Translations under genes and position numbers: made by a program
Shown here: piece by piece, positions 34,461-41,837 of the stretch
Layout: each line of letters starts with the position of its first letter
Position numbering within the stretch: position 1 is the stretch's first letter
The notes under the pieces: generated by a model
What the model was told of the DNA's origin: nothing
Databases searched by the model: none
The model's input: only the letters and a program-made list of their open reading frames with translations
Assembly (NCBI GenBank): GCA_963978155.1
Contig: CAXBRK010000001.1
Location: 1 to 50,308, forward strand
Source of the DNA: UBA8653 sp963978155
Lineage (GTDB): Bacteria; Planctomycetota; Phycisphaerae; Phycisphaerales; SM1A02
DNA length: 50,308 nt
Reading direction: 5' to 3'

Positions 34461-35459
34461 TTAGAACTGGTCCAAGAAGCGGGCGTCGTTTTCATACATC
34501 CAGCGGATGTCGGCGATGCCGTACCGACGCATTGCAATGCGTTCGACCCCAAGGCCAAAGGCAAATCCGGTGTAGCGTTCGGGATCAATCCCCACGGCTT
34601 CAAGCACGGCGGGATCCACCATGCCACAGCCACCGATTTCCATCCACTGCGTCTTGCCTTTGACCGTGATCTTCATGTCCACCTCGGCCGAAGGTTCGGT
34701 GAACGGAAAGAAAGAGGGACGCATGCGAGCTTCGGCTTCGGGCCCGAACATGGCACGCGCAAACTGCATCAGAGAAGTCTTGAGGTCCACCATGGAAACG
34801 CCCTCATCAATGCAGAGCCCCTCCACTTGATGGAACATCGAGTAATGGGTGGCGTCGTGGGTATCCGGCCGATACACCCGCCCCGCCGCAACGATGCGCA
34901 GCGGCGGCTTGTGGGCCTCCATGGTCCGAATCTGCACCGTTGAAGTCTGGGTGCGGAGCAACCGGGTGACATCGTCCTCACTGCCCCCCATGTAAAAGTT
35001 GTCGACGGGATCCCGAGCGGGGTGATCGGCCGGGATATTCAACGCATTGAAGTTGTGCCACTCATCTTCGACCTCAGGACCATGGGCCACGTCAAAGCCC
35101 ATGCGGCCGAAGACGTCCAAGATGGCATCCACCGTGGTGGAAATGGGATGGCGGCGTCCGCGACCGGGTGGCAGACCGGGTTCGGTGGGATCCAAAAGCG
35201 CGGCCGGGGAGCTTGCCTGTTCCAGGTTGGCTTTCCGCTCTTGGAAGGCCCCTTCCAAACGCTGCTTGACTTCATTGGCCCGCTGTCCCGCCAGAGGCTT
35301 CTGCTCCTTGGGGACGTCTTTCATCATGCCCATGACACTTTTGAGGGCGCCCTTGGACCCCAAATGCTCCACCCGCCAGGCTTCAAGGCCGGGGGCATCT
35401 TGGATCGACGACAACGAGGCCAAGGCAGAAGATTCGAGATCTGCGAGCGCTTCAATCAT
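34461..35459 (-). CDS. pheS: phenylalanyl-tRNA synthetase alpha subunit
   Basis: Catalytic class II subunit of the alpha2-beta2 enzyme, 332 aa. The N-terminal coiled coil (1-85, ending LEGAFQERKANLEQA) is followed by motif 1 (GRRHPISTTVDAILDVFGRMGFDV), motif 2 (RTQTSTVQIRTM, RVYRPDTHDATHYSMFHQVEGL) and motif 3 (GFAFGLGVERIAMRRYG). The lengths and motifs are standard. pheT, the beta-subunit gene that nearly always follows, is not here; an unrelated membrane protein gene takes its place. No Shine-Dalgarno precedes the ATG; TACACT lies seven bases upstream. Confidence 0.96.
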   Translation of the reverse strand: MIEALADLESSALASLSSIQDAPGLEAWRVEHLGSKGALKSVMGMMKDVPKEQKPLAGQRANEVKQRLEGAFQERKANLEQASSPAALLDPTEPGLPPGRGRRHPISTTVDAILDVFGRMGFDVAHGPEVEDEWHNFNALNIPADHPARDPVDNFYMGGSEDDVTRLLRTQTSTVQIRTMEAHKPPLRIVAAGRVYRPDTHDATHYSMFHQVEGLCIDEGVSMVDLKTSLMQFARAMFGPEAEARMRPSFFPFTEPSAEVDMKITVKGKTQWMEIGGCGMVDPAVLEAVGIDPERYTGFAFGLGVERIAMRRYGIADIRWMYENDARFLDQF

Positions 35460-35466
35460 GCCGCTC

Positions 35467-35472
35467 AGTGTA
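35467..35472 (-). promoter_or_regulatory. candidate -10 box of pheS (leaderless start)
   Basis: TACACT on the minus strand followed by seven bases and ATG 35459, with no ribosome-binding site between. It is the same hexamer as the cdaA and rpsJ promoters. The -35 region is not close to consensus. Confidence 0.4.
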
Positions 35473-35512
35473 TCTGAACGAGAGTCCGGTTCGATGGATC
35501 GATTCCGGAGCG

Positions 35513-35546
35513 AAACAAAGTTCGCCCCGCAGGATGCGGGGCGAAC
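35513..35546 (-). terminator. intrinsic terminator of the ribosomal operon
   Basis: In the minus-strand transcript GTTCGCCCCGCA and TGCGGGGCGAAC form a perfect 12-bp stem around a TCC loop, followed at once by TTTGTTT. It lies 29 bases after the rplQ stop, where the operon should end, and before the pheS start region. Confidence 0.9.
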
Positions 35547-35575
35547 ATCATTGACTTGGATATCAGACCGAGTGA

Positions 35576-36301
35576 TCAGTCTTCAGAAGCCGCATTGTCG
35601 GCAGCGTCATCTGCAGCGGATTCCTCAGGAGCTGAAGATTCTTCGGAAGCTTCCACTTCCTCAGCAGGAGCGTCTTCAGCAGGAGCCTCAGATGCTTCTT
35701 CTTCGGCGACCGCGGCGCCGCCCCAACCGGCGGCGAGTTTGGCGGCAAACTCGGCCCGCTTGGAGGCCTTCGATCGGCGTGGGCTTTCGCTGCCACCAAT
35801 CTGGGGGCCGTCTTCACGGCCGACCAGTTGCAAGATCACCACGTCAGCAGCATCGCCCAGCCGTCGCTCACCGGTTCGGACGATCCGGGTGTAACCACCT
35901 TCTCGACCCTCGAACATGGGAGCAACCACGCTCATGATGTGCTCGACCAGACGAGGGGCCTTGACCACTTCGCCACGATCATCAAACTGGATGTCTTCAG
36001 CCCGGGGCAAATTGAACCAAGGGTTCGACAATTTGCGGGACTCAGGGACGTTCTCATCCGCGACCCACACGTGGATCCAACGGTCGCGGCCAAACTTGGC
36101 CTCGAGTTGGCGGCGGGCATGCAGGTTGCCCTGCCGGGCCATGGTGATGATCCGTTCCACGAAGGGTTGCACCGCCTTGGCTTTGGGCATGGTGGTGCGG
36201 ATTTCACCGTGCTCAAAAAGGCCAGCGGCGAGGTTTCGCAGAAGGGCGCGGCGGTGTTCGCTTTTGCGTCCGAGGGTGTAACCGTAGATGCGATGTCGCA
36301 T
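35576..36301 (-). CDS. rplQ: 50S ribosomal protein L17
   Basis: L17 lies near the exit of the peptide tunnel. It has 241 aa, about twice the usual 120-130. The N-terminus MRHRIYGYTLGRKSEHRRALLRN is canonical, as is the KAKAVQPFVERIITMAR region. A middle part (about 85-150) carries extra sequence (HVWVADENVPESRKLSNPWFN). After the family end, a tail of about 60 residues is almost entirely Ala, Glu, Asp and Ser. The start is ATG 36301 with GGAG seven bases upstream. A terminator-like hairpin stands between it and rpoA. It is the last gene of the operon. Confidence 0.95.
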   Translation of the reverse strand: MRHRIYGYTLGRKSEHRRALLRNLAAGLFEHGEIRTTMPKAKAVQPFVERIITMARQGNLHARRQLEAKFGRDRWIHVWVADENVPESRKLSNPWFNLPRAEDIQFDDRGEVVKAPRLVEHIMSVVAPMFEGREGGYTRIVRTGERRLGDAADVVILQLVGREDGPQIGGSESPRRSKASKRAEFAAKLAAGWGGAAVAEEEASEAPAEDAPAEEVEASEESSAPEESAADDAADNAASED

Positions 36302-36318
36302 AAGAAAGCTCCAGTCAA

Positions 36319-36351
36319 AAAGACGTTGTGGCTGGTGTCCCAGCCACAACG
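36319..36351 (-). terminator. terminator-like hairpin between rpoA and rplQ
   Basis: In the minus-strand transcript CGTTGTGGCTGG and CCAGCCACAACG form a perfect 12-bp stem around GACA, followed by TCTTTTTG. All features of an intrinsic terminator are present, yet it sits inside the operon, directly before the rplQ ribosome-binding site. It may act as an attenuator. Confidence 0.75.
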
Positions 36352-36372
36352 CGATAGGTCAGGAAAGAACGA

Positions 36373-37458
36373 TCAGGCGTCGTCCTCCAGGTCGTCCGAA
36401 GAGAAGGACACAGCGCCCTCTTCATCGGCCGGCATGTCATCGTCGTCGGTGGGCAGGACCAGACCGGTGGATGGATACATCCCCAATTCCAGGCCCATTT
36501 CCTCAAGACGACGCTTCACTTCACGCAGGGAGGTGCGGCCGAAGGCACGCATGCCCAGAAGTTCTTCTTCGGTCAAAGACACGAGATCTCGGGCGGTCTT
36601 GACGCCACCAGATTCGAGGCAGTTGCTGGCCCGAACGGAGAAGTCCATTTCACCAATGGTCAATTCCAGCTTGCGGGTCAACTCATCGTCCACGGATGCC
36701 GCCGCGACGGCCTCGGTGGAGACTTGCTCGGTGCCCAACTCTTCGTATTGGACGAAGGGGTTGAGGTGCTTGCGAAGAATCTTGGCGGACTCCACGAGGG
36801 CAATCTCGGGGGCCAAGCTGGCCTTGGTCCACACATCAAGAACCAAACGCTCGTAGTTGGTGCGTTGGCCAAGACGGGTGTTCTCGACGCGGTACCGGAC
36901 ACGCTCGACCGGGCTGAAGGCTGCATCCACGGGGATGTCCCCGATTTGCATGTCTTCTTCGGCGGTGTTGGCCCAAGTTTCGGAGGCGGGTCGGTAGCCG
37001 CGACCACGCTCAACCACCATTTCCATGGTGAATTCAATTTCGTCGGTCAAGGTGGCCAAGAGATGGTCTTTGTTGACCACTTCCACGTTGGCGTCGGACT
37101 GGACAAGCTCTCCCGTCACATCACCAGGACCACTGACACTGACTCGAATCGTGCGAGGCTCGTCGCCTTCCATCGCCAAGACCAAACCCTTGACGTTCAG
37201 CACGATGTCAGAGACATCTTCCATCACTCCGGGCAGAGTGGTGAATTCGTGTTCGGCACCCTTCACACGGATGCGCGTCACCGCGGCGCCTTCAACGCTG
37301 GACAGCAAGATCCGGCGGAGGGAGTTCCCCACGGTGGTTCCGAAACCGCGTTCAAACGGCTCCACTGAAAAACGGCAGAACGTTTCCGTTCGGCTGGAGG
37401 CCTCGGGGATGACCCGGGCCGGGAGTTCGAGTCCACGCCACTTGAGGTGCATGGTCAC
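36373..37458 (-). CDS. rpoA: DNA-directed RNA polymerase subunit alpha
   Basis: Alpha subunit, 361 aa (E. coli 329). The N-terminal assembly domain has EPFERGFGTTVGNSLRRILLSS and the GYRPA and VERVRYRVENTR stretches. The C-terminal domain (about 255-330, with SVRASNCLESGGVKTARDLV and EEELLGMRAFGRTSLREVKRRLEEMG) binds UP elements and activators. A 30-residue acidic tail (Asp/Glu/Ser) follows. It is preceded by rpsK with a 116-bp structured spacer; rpsD is missing from between them. Confidence 0.97.
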   Translation of the reverse strand: MTMHLKWRGLELPARVIPEASSRTETFCRFSVEPFERGFGTTVGNSLRRILLSSVEGAAVTRIRVKGAEHEFTTLPGVMEDVSDIVLNVKGLVLAMEGDEPRTIRVSVSGPGDVTGELVQSDANVEVVNKDHLLATLTDEIEFTMEMVVERGRGYRPASETWANTAEEDMQIGDIPVDAAFSPVERVRYRVENTRLGQRTNYERLVLDVWTKASLAPEIALVESAKILRKHLNPFVQYEELGTEQVSTEAVAAASVDDELTRKLELTIGEMDFSVRASNCLESGGVKTARDLVSLTEEELLGMRAFGRTSLREVKRRLEEMGLELGMYPSTGLVLPTDDDDMPADEEGAVSFSSDDLEDDA

Positions 37459-37503
37459 ATCACTTTCTTCCGGCGTCCCAAAAAGGGTGGTGATTCTTCT
37501 CTG

Positions 37504-37540
37504 GGTTGCGGCCCCCCATCACGCCGGGGATGGGGCAACC
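37504..37540 (-). other. stem-loop in the rpsK-rpoA spacer
   Basis: GGTTG pairs with CAACC, and inside it CCCCATC pairs with GATGGGG, with five unpaired bases on one side. The structure stands in the 116-bp gap where rpsD (S4) would normally lie. No T-run follows directly, so it is not a simple terminator. It could be a processing or regulatory element. Confidence 0.5.
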
Positions 37541-37574
37541 TTCTTTCGCCAGAAAAGAGACGAATGGTTCAGGA

Positions 37575-37946
37575 TCAGACGCGTCGCTGCTTGGGCGGAC
37601 GACAACCGTTGTGAGGCACTGGGGTGTGGTCTTCAATGGCAATCACGCTCAGGCCATTGGCCTCGAAAGCGGTGATAGAAGATTCACGGCCAGCACCGGC
37701 ACCACGAACGTGCACTTCAATCTCACGCATACCCATACGGCGAGCCTTGGCGACACACTTCTCAACCGCTCGCGAAGCGGCGAACGGGGTGGCCTTCCGG
37801 GCCCCTTTGAAGCCCACGGTTCCCGCAGAGTCCCAGCAAAGGGTTTCTCCGTTGGGATCGGTGATGGTGATGATGGTGTTGTTGAACGTGGCCTTCACGT
37901 GGCCAATGCCACGGGGAACGTTGCGACGAATGTTTTTCTTACTCAT
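37575..37946 (-). CDS. rpsK: 30S ribosomal protein S11
   Basis: Platform protein of the 30S subunit, 123 aa, with HVKATFNNTIITITDPNGE, the GFKGARKATPFAASRAVEKC stretch and the basic C-terminus PVPHNGCRPPKQRRV. Size and motifs are standard. It follows rpsM across a 101-bp spacer that holds an inverted repeat. GAAGGA stands before the ATG. Confidence 0.97.
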   Translation of the reverse strand: MSKKNIRRNVPRGIGHVKATFNNTIITITDPNGETLCWDSAGTVGFKGARKATPFAASRAVEKCVAKARRMGMREIEVHVRGAGAGRESSITAFEANGLSVIAIEDHTPVPHNGCRPPKQRRV

Positions 37947-37968
37947 GGTCTATTCCTTCGCTGCTGAC

Positions 37969-38003
37969 GGTTCCCACTGCACTCACTGGGGAGCCCGGGA
38001 ACC
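37969..38003 (-). other. inverted repeat in the rpsM-rpsK spacer
   Basis: GGTTCCC (37969-37975) and GGGAACC (37997-38003) are perfect complements separated by 21 bases, with short inner pairing possible. No T-run follows. It may be a processing site or cistron-separating structure in the operon mRNA. Confidence 0.4.
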
Positions 38004-38047
38004 TCACGAAATGGAGAAGAGAATCAAAAAGGAATCTCAACTCCGCT

Positions 38048-38425
38048 TTACTTACCGACGGCCTTCTTACCGGCAACCGTCTTCTTCTTGCCCTTACGGG
38101 TCCGTGCGTTGGTCTTGGAGGATTGTCCGCGGACGGGCAGTCCCTTCTTGTGACGGTCTCCGCGCCAGCAGTTGATGTCACGCAGACGCTGGATGCTTTG
38201 AGCCACTTGGCGACGCAAGGCACCTTCGACCACCAGCTCATCATCGATCAGCGAAGCGATGTTGGTCACTTCGTCGTCGGTGAGTTCGTTCGCTCGACGG
38301 TCGGGGTCGACCCCGGTGCGCGACAGAATGTCGGCGGCAACCTTGGGACCAATACCGTGGACGTACTGGAGGGAGAACAAAATCTTTTTGCGGTCGGGAA
38401 TATCGACGCCAGCAATACGGGGCAT
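38048..38425 (-). CDS. rpsM: 30S ribosomal protein S13
   Basis: Head protein contacting the 50S subunit, 125 aa. MPRIAGVDIPDRKK is the family start, followed by LQYVHGIGPKVAADIL and the basic C-terminus with RGQSSKTNARTRKGKKK. The ORF is open 32 codons further upstream but runs through rpmJ; ATG 38425 is right. It follows rpmJ after 17 bp. Confidence 0.97.
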   Translation of the reverse strand: MPRIAGVDIPDRKKILFSLQYVHGIGPKVAADILSRTGVDPDRRANELTDDEVTNIASLIDDELVVEGALRRQVAQSIQRLRDINCWRGDRHKKGLPVRGQSSKTNARTRKGKKKTVAGKKAVGK

Positions 38426-38442
38426 GCTTCGGTGCCTTTCGA

Positions 38443-38559
38443 TTAGCCCTGACGGGCCTTGAGACGGGGATTTCGCTTGTTGATGAGGAATCGCTTGCCA
38501 CGTCGAACGACGATCTGGCAATCCTTGGTTGAACGCTTGATGCTGCTGCGAACCTTCAT
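38443..38559 (-). CDS. rpmJ: 50S ribosomal protein L36, zinc-free type
   Basis: A 38-aa protein starting MKVRSSIKRSTKDC and ending NPRLKARQG, which identifies L36. Zinc-binding L36 has three Cys and one His. Here only one Cys (residue 14) remains, so this is the C-minus form that cannot hold zinc. The gene lies in its normal place between infA and rpsM. Confidence 0.93.
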   Translation of the reverse strand: MKVRSSIKRSTKDCQIVVRRGKRFLINKRNPRLKARQG

Positions 38560-38572
38560 GGTTTGCTCCGAT

Positions 38573-38585
38573 GCCGCTTAGCGGC
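38573..38585 (-). other. stop-codon triloop hairpin at the infA end
   Basis: In the mRNA GCCGC, TAA, GCGGC: a perfect 5-bp stem whose loop is exactly the infA stop codon. It is one of four such structures in the operon. Confidence 0.55.
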
Positions 38586-38793
38586 GGTAGGTAATGCGAC
38601 CCTTGGTCATGTCGTACGGGCTGATCTCAACCGAGACCTTGTCGCCAGGAAGAATACGAATGAAGAACTTTCGCATCTTTCCGGAAACGTAGGCCAGGAG
38701 TTCCTGACCGTTCTCGAGACGAACTTTGAATCGTGCATCAGGCAAGGCCTCCACGACTTCCGCTTCGAGTTCGATCTTTTCTTCCTTGGCCAT
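38578..38793 (-). CDS. infA: translation initiation factor IF-1
   Basis: A 71-aa OB-fold protein that blocks the A site during initiation. It shows the usual VVEALPDARFKVRLENGQELLAYVSGKMRKFFIRILPGD sequence, ending MTKGRITYRR. It stands between secY and rpmJ, without the map or adk genes often found here. The secY-infA spacer holds a 6-bp inverted repeat (38812-38817 with 38836-38841). Confidence 0.97.
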   Translation of the reverse strand: MAKEEKIELEAEVVEALPDARFKVRLENGQELLAYVSGKMRKFFIRILPGDKVSVEISPYDMTKGRITYRR

Positions 38794-38860
38794 TCAATCC
38801 TTTCGGTCTGGAACGCCCCATCGTCACCGATAAAAGGCGTTGGGTCAAGCCCGAAGGCAC

Positions 38861-40279
38861 TCAGCCGCGTCCGGAACGGATGCGAGCTGCCCGCCCTCCC
38901 TCACCGGAATCGAGGAATCCGGTCTGGTTTCTCATGAGCAGTGCGGCCTCGATGCGCTGGACGAGGTCCAGGCCCACACTGACAACGATCAGAAGCCCGG
39001 TTCCACCAAGGAACTGGGAGACAAGCATGGGTACCCCCATCTGGGAAGCAACCACGGTAGGAATCAGGGCAATGATGGCCAAGAAGCCCGCCCCGACGTA
39101 CGTGATGCGTTCCACCACCGTCTCAAGGTACTCCGCGGTGCGCGGGCCAGGACGGAGACCGGGGATAAAGGAACCGTGGTCGCGAAGTTGTTCGCTCATC
39201 TCTTCGGGAGAGAAGACCACGGTGGTCCAGAAGTAGCTGAAGAAGTAGATCAGACCGATCTGGATCAGCACGTAGGGATACGAACCCATTTGCAAGTTCG
39301 CATTCAAGAACGTGAGCGCCGTGCGTGTCCACTCGGGCCAGCCGGGAGACGCCGCGGCGTATTGGGCCAACGAACCCAAAGCAACGGTCGGAATGATCAT
39401 CAGGGATGACGCGAAGATGATGGGCATCACGCCGGCGTGGTTCACCCGAAGCGGCAAGTAGTGCCGGCCACTGGACGCCGCCGCCGAACCAGCCCGAGCG
39501 TGACGGGCCTGTTGGATGGGCAACCGACGCTGGGCCACCGTGATCAGGACCGCACCAGCGACCACGCTCACGAACGACATCAGGAGGAAGGCCACGCCAA
39601 CGGGTCCAATGACCGAGTCATCTTGAGCCGACAGGCTGAACTTGCTGATCACCCAGAAGATGGCATCTGGCATGCGGGAAATGATGCCGGCGGTCAAGAT
39701 CAACGACACACCGTTTCCGATGCCGTACTTGTCGATCTGCTCACCGAGCCACATCAAGAACACGCTGCCGGCGGTGATGCCGGTCAGGCCGGCCACCATG
39801 AAGAAGAACCGACCGGTGGGGTCCGATTCCAACACGGGGTCCACCATGCCTTGGCCGCGGATGTAGTTCAGCCACATGAAGCCCTGAACCATGCACATGC
39901 CCACACCGGCGTACCGGGTCCATTCCTGCAGCTTTTGGGCCCCCGATGGATCCTTCTTCATCTCCTTGAAGGAGGGGATCATCGACTGCAAGAGCTGGAA
40001 GACAATCGAAGCGGTGATGTAGGGCATGATGCCCAAACCGAAGATCGTAGATTGGCCAAAGTCGCCGCCGGAGAAGACGGATGCGTACTCAAGAATCCGG
40101 CCAAAACCGCTGGCGGATGCCTCGGAAGCCTTGGTTGCAGCGTCAACCAACATCTCCTGATCCACGCCGGGAAGCGGGATGAAGAAGCCGATCCGGTACA
40201 GGACCAAGGCCCCCAGGGTGAACATCACCCGGGTGCGAAGATCGCTGATTCGGAACACATTGACGACGGCTTGCAGCAT
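38861..40279 (-). CDS. secY: preprotein translocase subunit SecY
   Basis: Central channel of the Sec translocon, 472 aa, about ten membrane helices. Landmarks are the GIMPYITASIVFQLL plug/TM2 region, the YGIGNGVSLILTAGI stretch, the LPLRVNHAGVMPIIFASSL loop and RPGPRTAEYLETVVERITYVGAGFLA near the C-terminus. The cytoplasmic tail is short and basic. It lies 11 bp after rplO in the spc part of the operon. Confidence 0.97.
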   Translation of the reverse strand: MLQAVVNVFRISDLRTRVMFTLGALVLYRIGFFIPLPGVDQEMLVDAATKASEASASGFGRILEYASVFSGGDFGQSTIFGLGIMPYITASIVFQLLQSMIPSFKEMKKDPSGAQKLQEWTRYAGVGMCMVQGFMWLNYIRGQGMVDPVLESDPTGRFFFMVAGLTGITAGSVFLMWLGEQIDKYGIGNGVSLILTAGIISRMPDAIFWVISKFSLSAQDDSVIGPVGVAFLLMSFVSVVAGAVLITVAQRRLPIQQARHARAGSAAASSGRHYLPLRVNHAGVMPIIFASSLMIIPTVALGSLAQYAAASPGWPEWTRTALTFLNANLQMGSYPYVLIQIGLIYFFSYFWTTVVFSPEEMSEQLRDHGSFIPGLRPGPRTAEYLETVVERITYVGAGFLAIIALIPTVVASQMGVPMLVSQFLGGTGLLIVVSVGLDLVQRIEAALLMRNQTGFLDSGEGGRAARIRSGRG

Positions 40280-40290
40280 GCGATTCTCTC

Positions 40291-40803
40291 TTAGCCTTCG
40301 GAGGACTGGGCTTCAGCCTTCTTGGCGGCCGCTGCGGCGCGGGTCCACTTGACTTTGGCGTTGGAGACACAGGTGCCACCAGCCGCTTCGATCTTGGATT
40401 TGGCAGAAGCCGAGAACATTTGGGCCGTCACGGAGAGCTTCTTGTTGATTTCGCCTTGACCCAAAATCTTGACGGGCTTCTTGGACGAACGGATGAGTCC
40501 CTTCTCGGCCAACATTTCAGCGTTGACCTCGGCACCATCCTCGAAGCGGGAGCACAGCACGTGCACGTTGACCACTTGATAGTCGGTGCGGAACGCCGCA
40601 TTGGTGAAGCCACGCTTGGGCAATCGACGAACGAGGGGCATTTGGCCGCCTTCGAAGTAGATCTTGTCACCGTGACCCGCACGGGAACCTGCACCCTTGT
40701 GGCCACGACCACTGGTTTTTCCCAAACCGCTGGCACGACCTCGACCCACACGCTTTCGCTTCTTGTGAGCACCGACCTTCTCGGTAATTTCATGAATCAT
40801 CAT
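40291..40803 (-). CDS. rplO: 50S ribosomal protein L15
   Basis: Late-assembling 50S protein, 170 aa. The N-terminus KKRKRVGRGRASGLGKTSGRGHKG is the glycine/basic arm of L15. GGQMPLVRRLPKRGF follows. A C-terminal Ala/Lys/Glu tail extends it beyond the usual 145 aa. Two ATGs begin the frame; AAGGA lies eight bases before the first. It directly follows rpsE, with no rpmD (L30) between. Confidence 0.96.
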   Translation of the reverse strand: MMIHEITEKVGAHKKRKRVGRGRASGLGKTSGRGHKGAGSRAGHGDKIYFEGGQMPLVRRLPKRGFTNAAFRTDYQVVNVHVLCSRFEDGAEVNAEMLAEKGLIRSSKKPVKILGQGEINKKLSVTAQMFSASAKSKIEAAGGTCVSNAKVKWTRAAAAAKKAEAQSSEG

Positions 40804-40820
40804 GGCAAAGATCCTTCACT

Positions 40821-40833
40821 CGTCCTCAGGACG
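40821..40833 (-). other. stop-codon triloop hairpin at the rpsE end
   Basis: In the mRNA CGTCC, TGA, GGACG: a perfect 5-bp stem with the rpsE stop codon as its three-base loop. Confidence 0.55.
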
Positions 40834-41434
40834 CGGTGGCCTCATTGGCCGCAGCTTCAGCCGGGGCTTCGGGGGTTTCAGCGTCGGCGTCGCCTTCGGT
40901 TGAGACCGGAGCAGGCTTGTCCAACTTCTGTTGAATTTCGGTGTCAGAGTGACCGAGGGTACGGCCACGGGCCGCTTCGATCTCTTCGCGGCTCTTCAGT
41001 TGCTCGAGGCCATTGAACACGGCTTTCACAATGTTCAAGGTGTTGGTTGAGCCATGGCACTTGGTCATGCAGTCACGAATACCGAGCATTTCCAATGGGG
41101 CACGAACCGCGGCTCCCGCCACAACACCCGTACCAGGAGAAGCTGGGAGAAGAAGGACTTTGCATGCTCCAAAGCGGCCTTCCACCGCGTGGGGAATGGT
41201 CGAACCCGTGGTGGGGTACTTCCGCAACTTCCGCTTGGCTTCCCGCTGGCTCTTTTCGATGGCTTGGGGAACTTGACCAGACTTCTGGTGCCCCAAACCA
41301 ATGCTGCCCTGCCGGTCCCCCACCACGACCAGAGCCGCGAAGGAGAAACGACGACCACCTTTGACAGTGGCGCTGGTACGCATGATGGAGACCGTGGTGG
41401 ACTCGATACCGGATTCGTCAAGACGTTCAGACAT
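40826..41434 (-). CDS. rpsE: 30S ribosomal protein S5
   Basis: Accuracy-related 30S protein at the mRNA entrance, 202 aa (usual 160-170). The core has RTSATVKGGRRFSFAALVVVGD, GIGLG-type GLGHQKSGQVPQAI, and the LLLPASPGTGVVAGAAVRAPLEMLGI stretch. After residue about 170 comes an acidic Ala/Glu/Pro tail. It is followed by rplO, not rpmD. Confidence 0.96.
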   Translation of the reverse strand: MSERLDESGIESTTVSIMRTSATVKGGRRFSFAALVVVGDRQGSIGLGHQKSGQVPQAIEKSQREAKRKLRKYPTTGSTIPHAVEGRFGACKVLLLPASPGTGVVAGAAVRAPLEMLGIRDCMTKCHGSTNTLNIVKAVFNGLEQLKSREEIEAARGRTLGHSDTEIQQKLDKPAPVSTEGDADAETPEAPAEAAANEATAS

Positions 41435-41449
41435 TGGCCGGTGCTCCGA

Positions 41450-41812
41450 TCAGAACTGCAGGCCGCCCTCGCGGGCGCCTTCGGCAACGGCCTTCACACG
41501 GCCGTGGTACAGGAAGCCGCCACGGTCAAAGACCACAGCGGAGACACCGGCTTCTTTGGCGCGGTCGGCAAGCCGACGGCCCACTTCAGAAGCGGCAGAG
41601 ACGTTTCCACCAGCGGCACGATCGAGACCCTTCTCAACCGTAGAGGCGGCGGCAATGGTGCGCCCAGTGAGGTCGTCGACGACCTGGGCGTAGATGTGTT
41701 TGCTGCTGCGGAACACCGCGAGGCGAGGCCGAGCGGCGCTGCCGCGGATGCGACGCTGAAGACCGCGACGGCGACGGTCGCGACTGTGCTTTCGGAGCTT
41801 GATGCGATCCAT
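41450..41812 (-). CDS. rplR: 50S ribosomal protein L18
   Basis: 5S rRNA-binding protein, 120 aa, with RIRGSAARPRLAVFRSSKHIYAQVVDD, the ASTVEKGL stretch and the C-terminal FDRGGFLYHGRVKAVAEGAREGGL signature. Size is standard. It sits between rplF and rpsE. Confidence 0.97.
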   Translation of the reverse strand: MDRIKLRKHSRDRRRRGLQRRIRGSAARPRLAVFRSSKHIYAQVVDDLTGRTIAAASTVEKGLDRAAGGNVSAASEVGRRLADRAKEAGVSAVVFDRGGFLYHGRVKAVAEGAREGGLQF

Positions 41813-41824
41813 GAGAAGCTTCCT

Positions 41825-41837
41825 TGGGCTCAGCCCA
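41825..41837 (-). other. stop-codon triloop hairpin at the rplF end
   Basis: In the mRNA TGGGC, TGA, GCCCA: a perfect 5-bp stem with the rplF stop codon as its three-base loop. Confidence 0.55.

Noticed and set aside
36724..37368. A 214-codon plus-strand frame opposite rpoA
   Set aside because: It is a shadow of the highly biased rpoA codons and is His/Gly/Val-rich without motifs.
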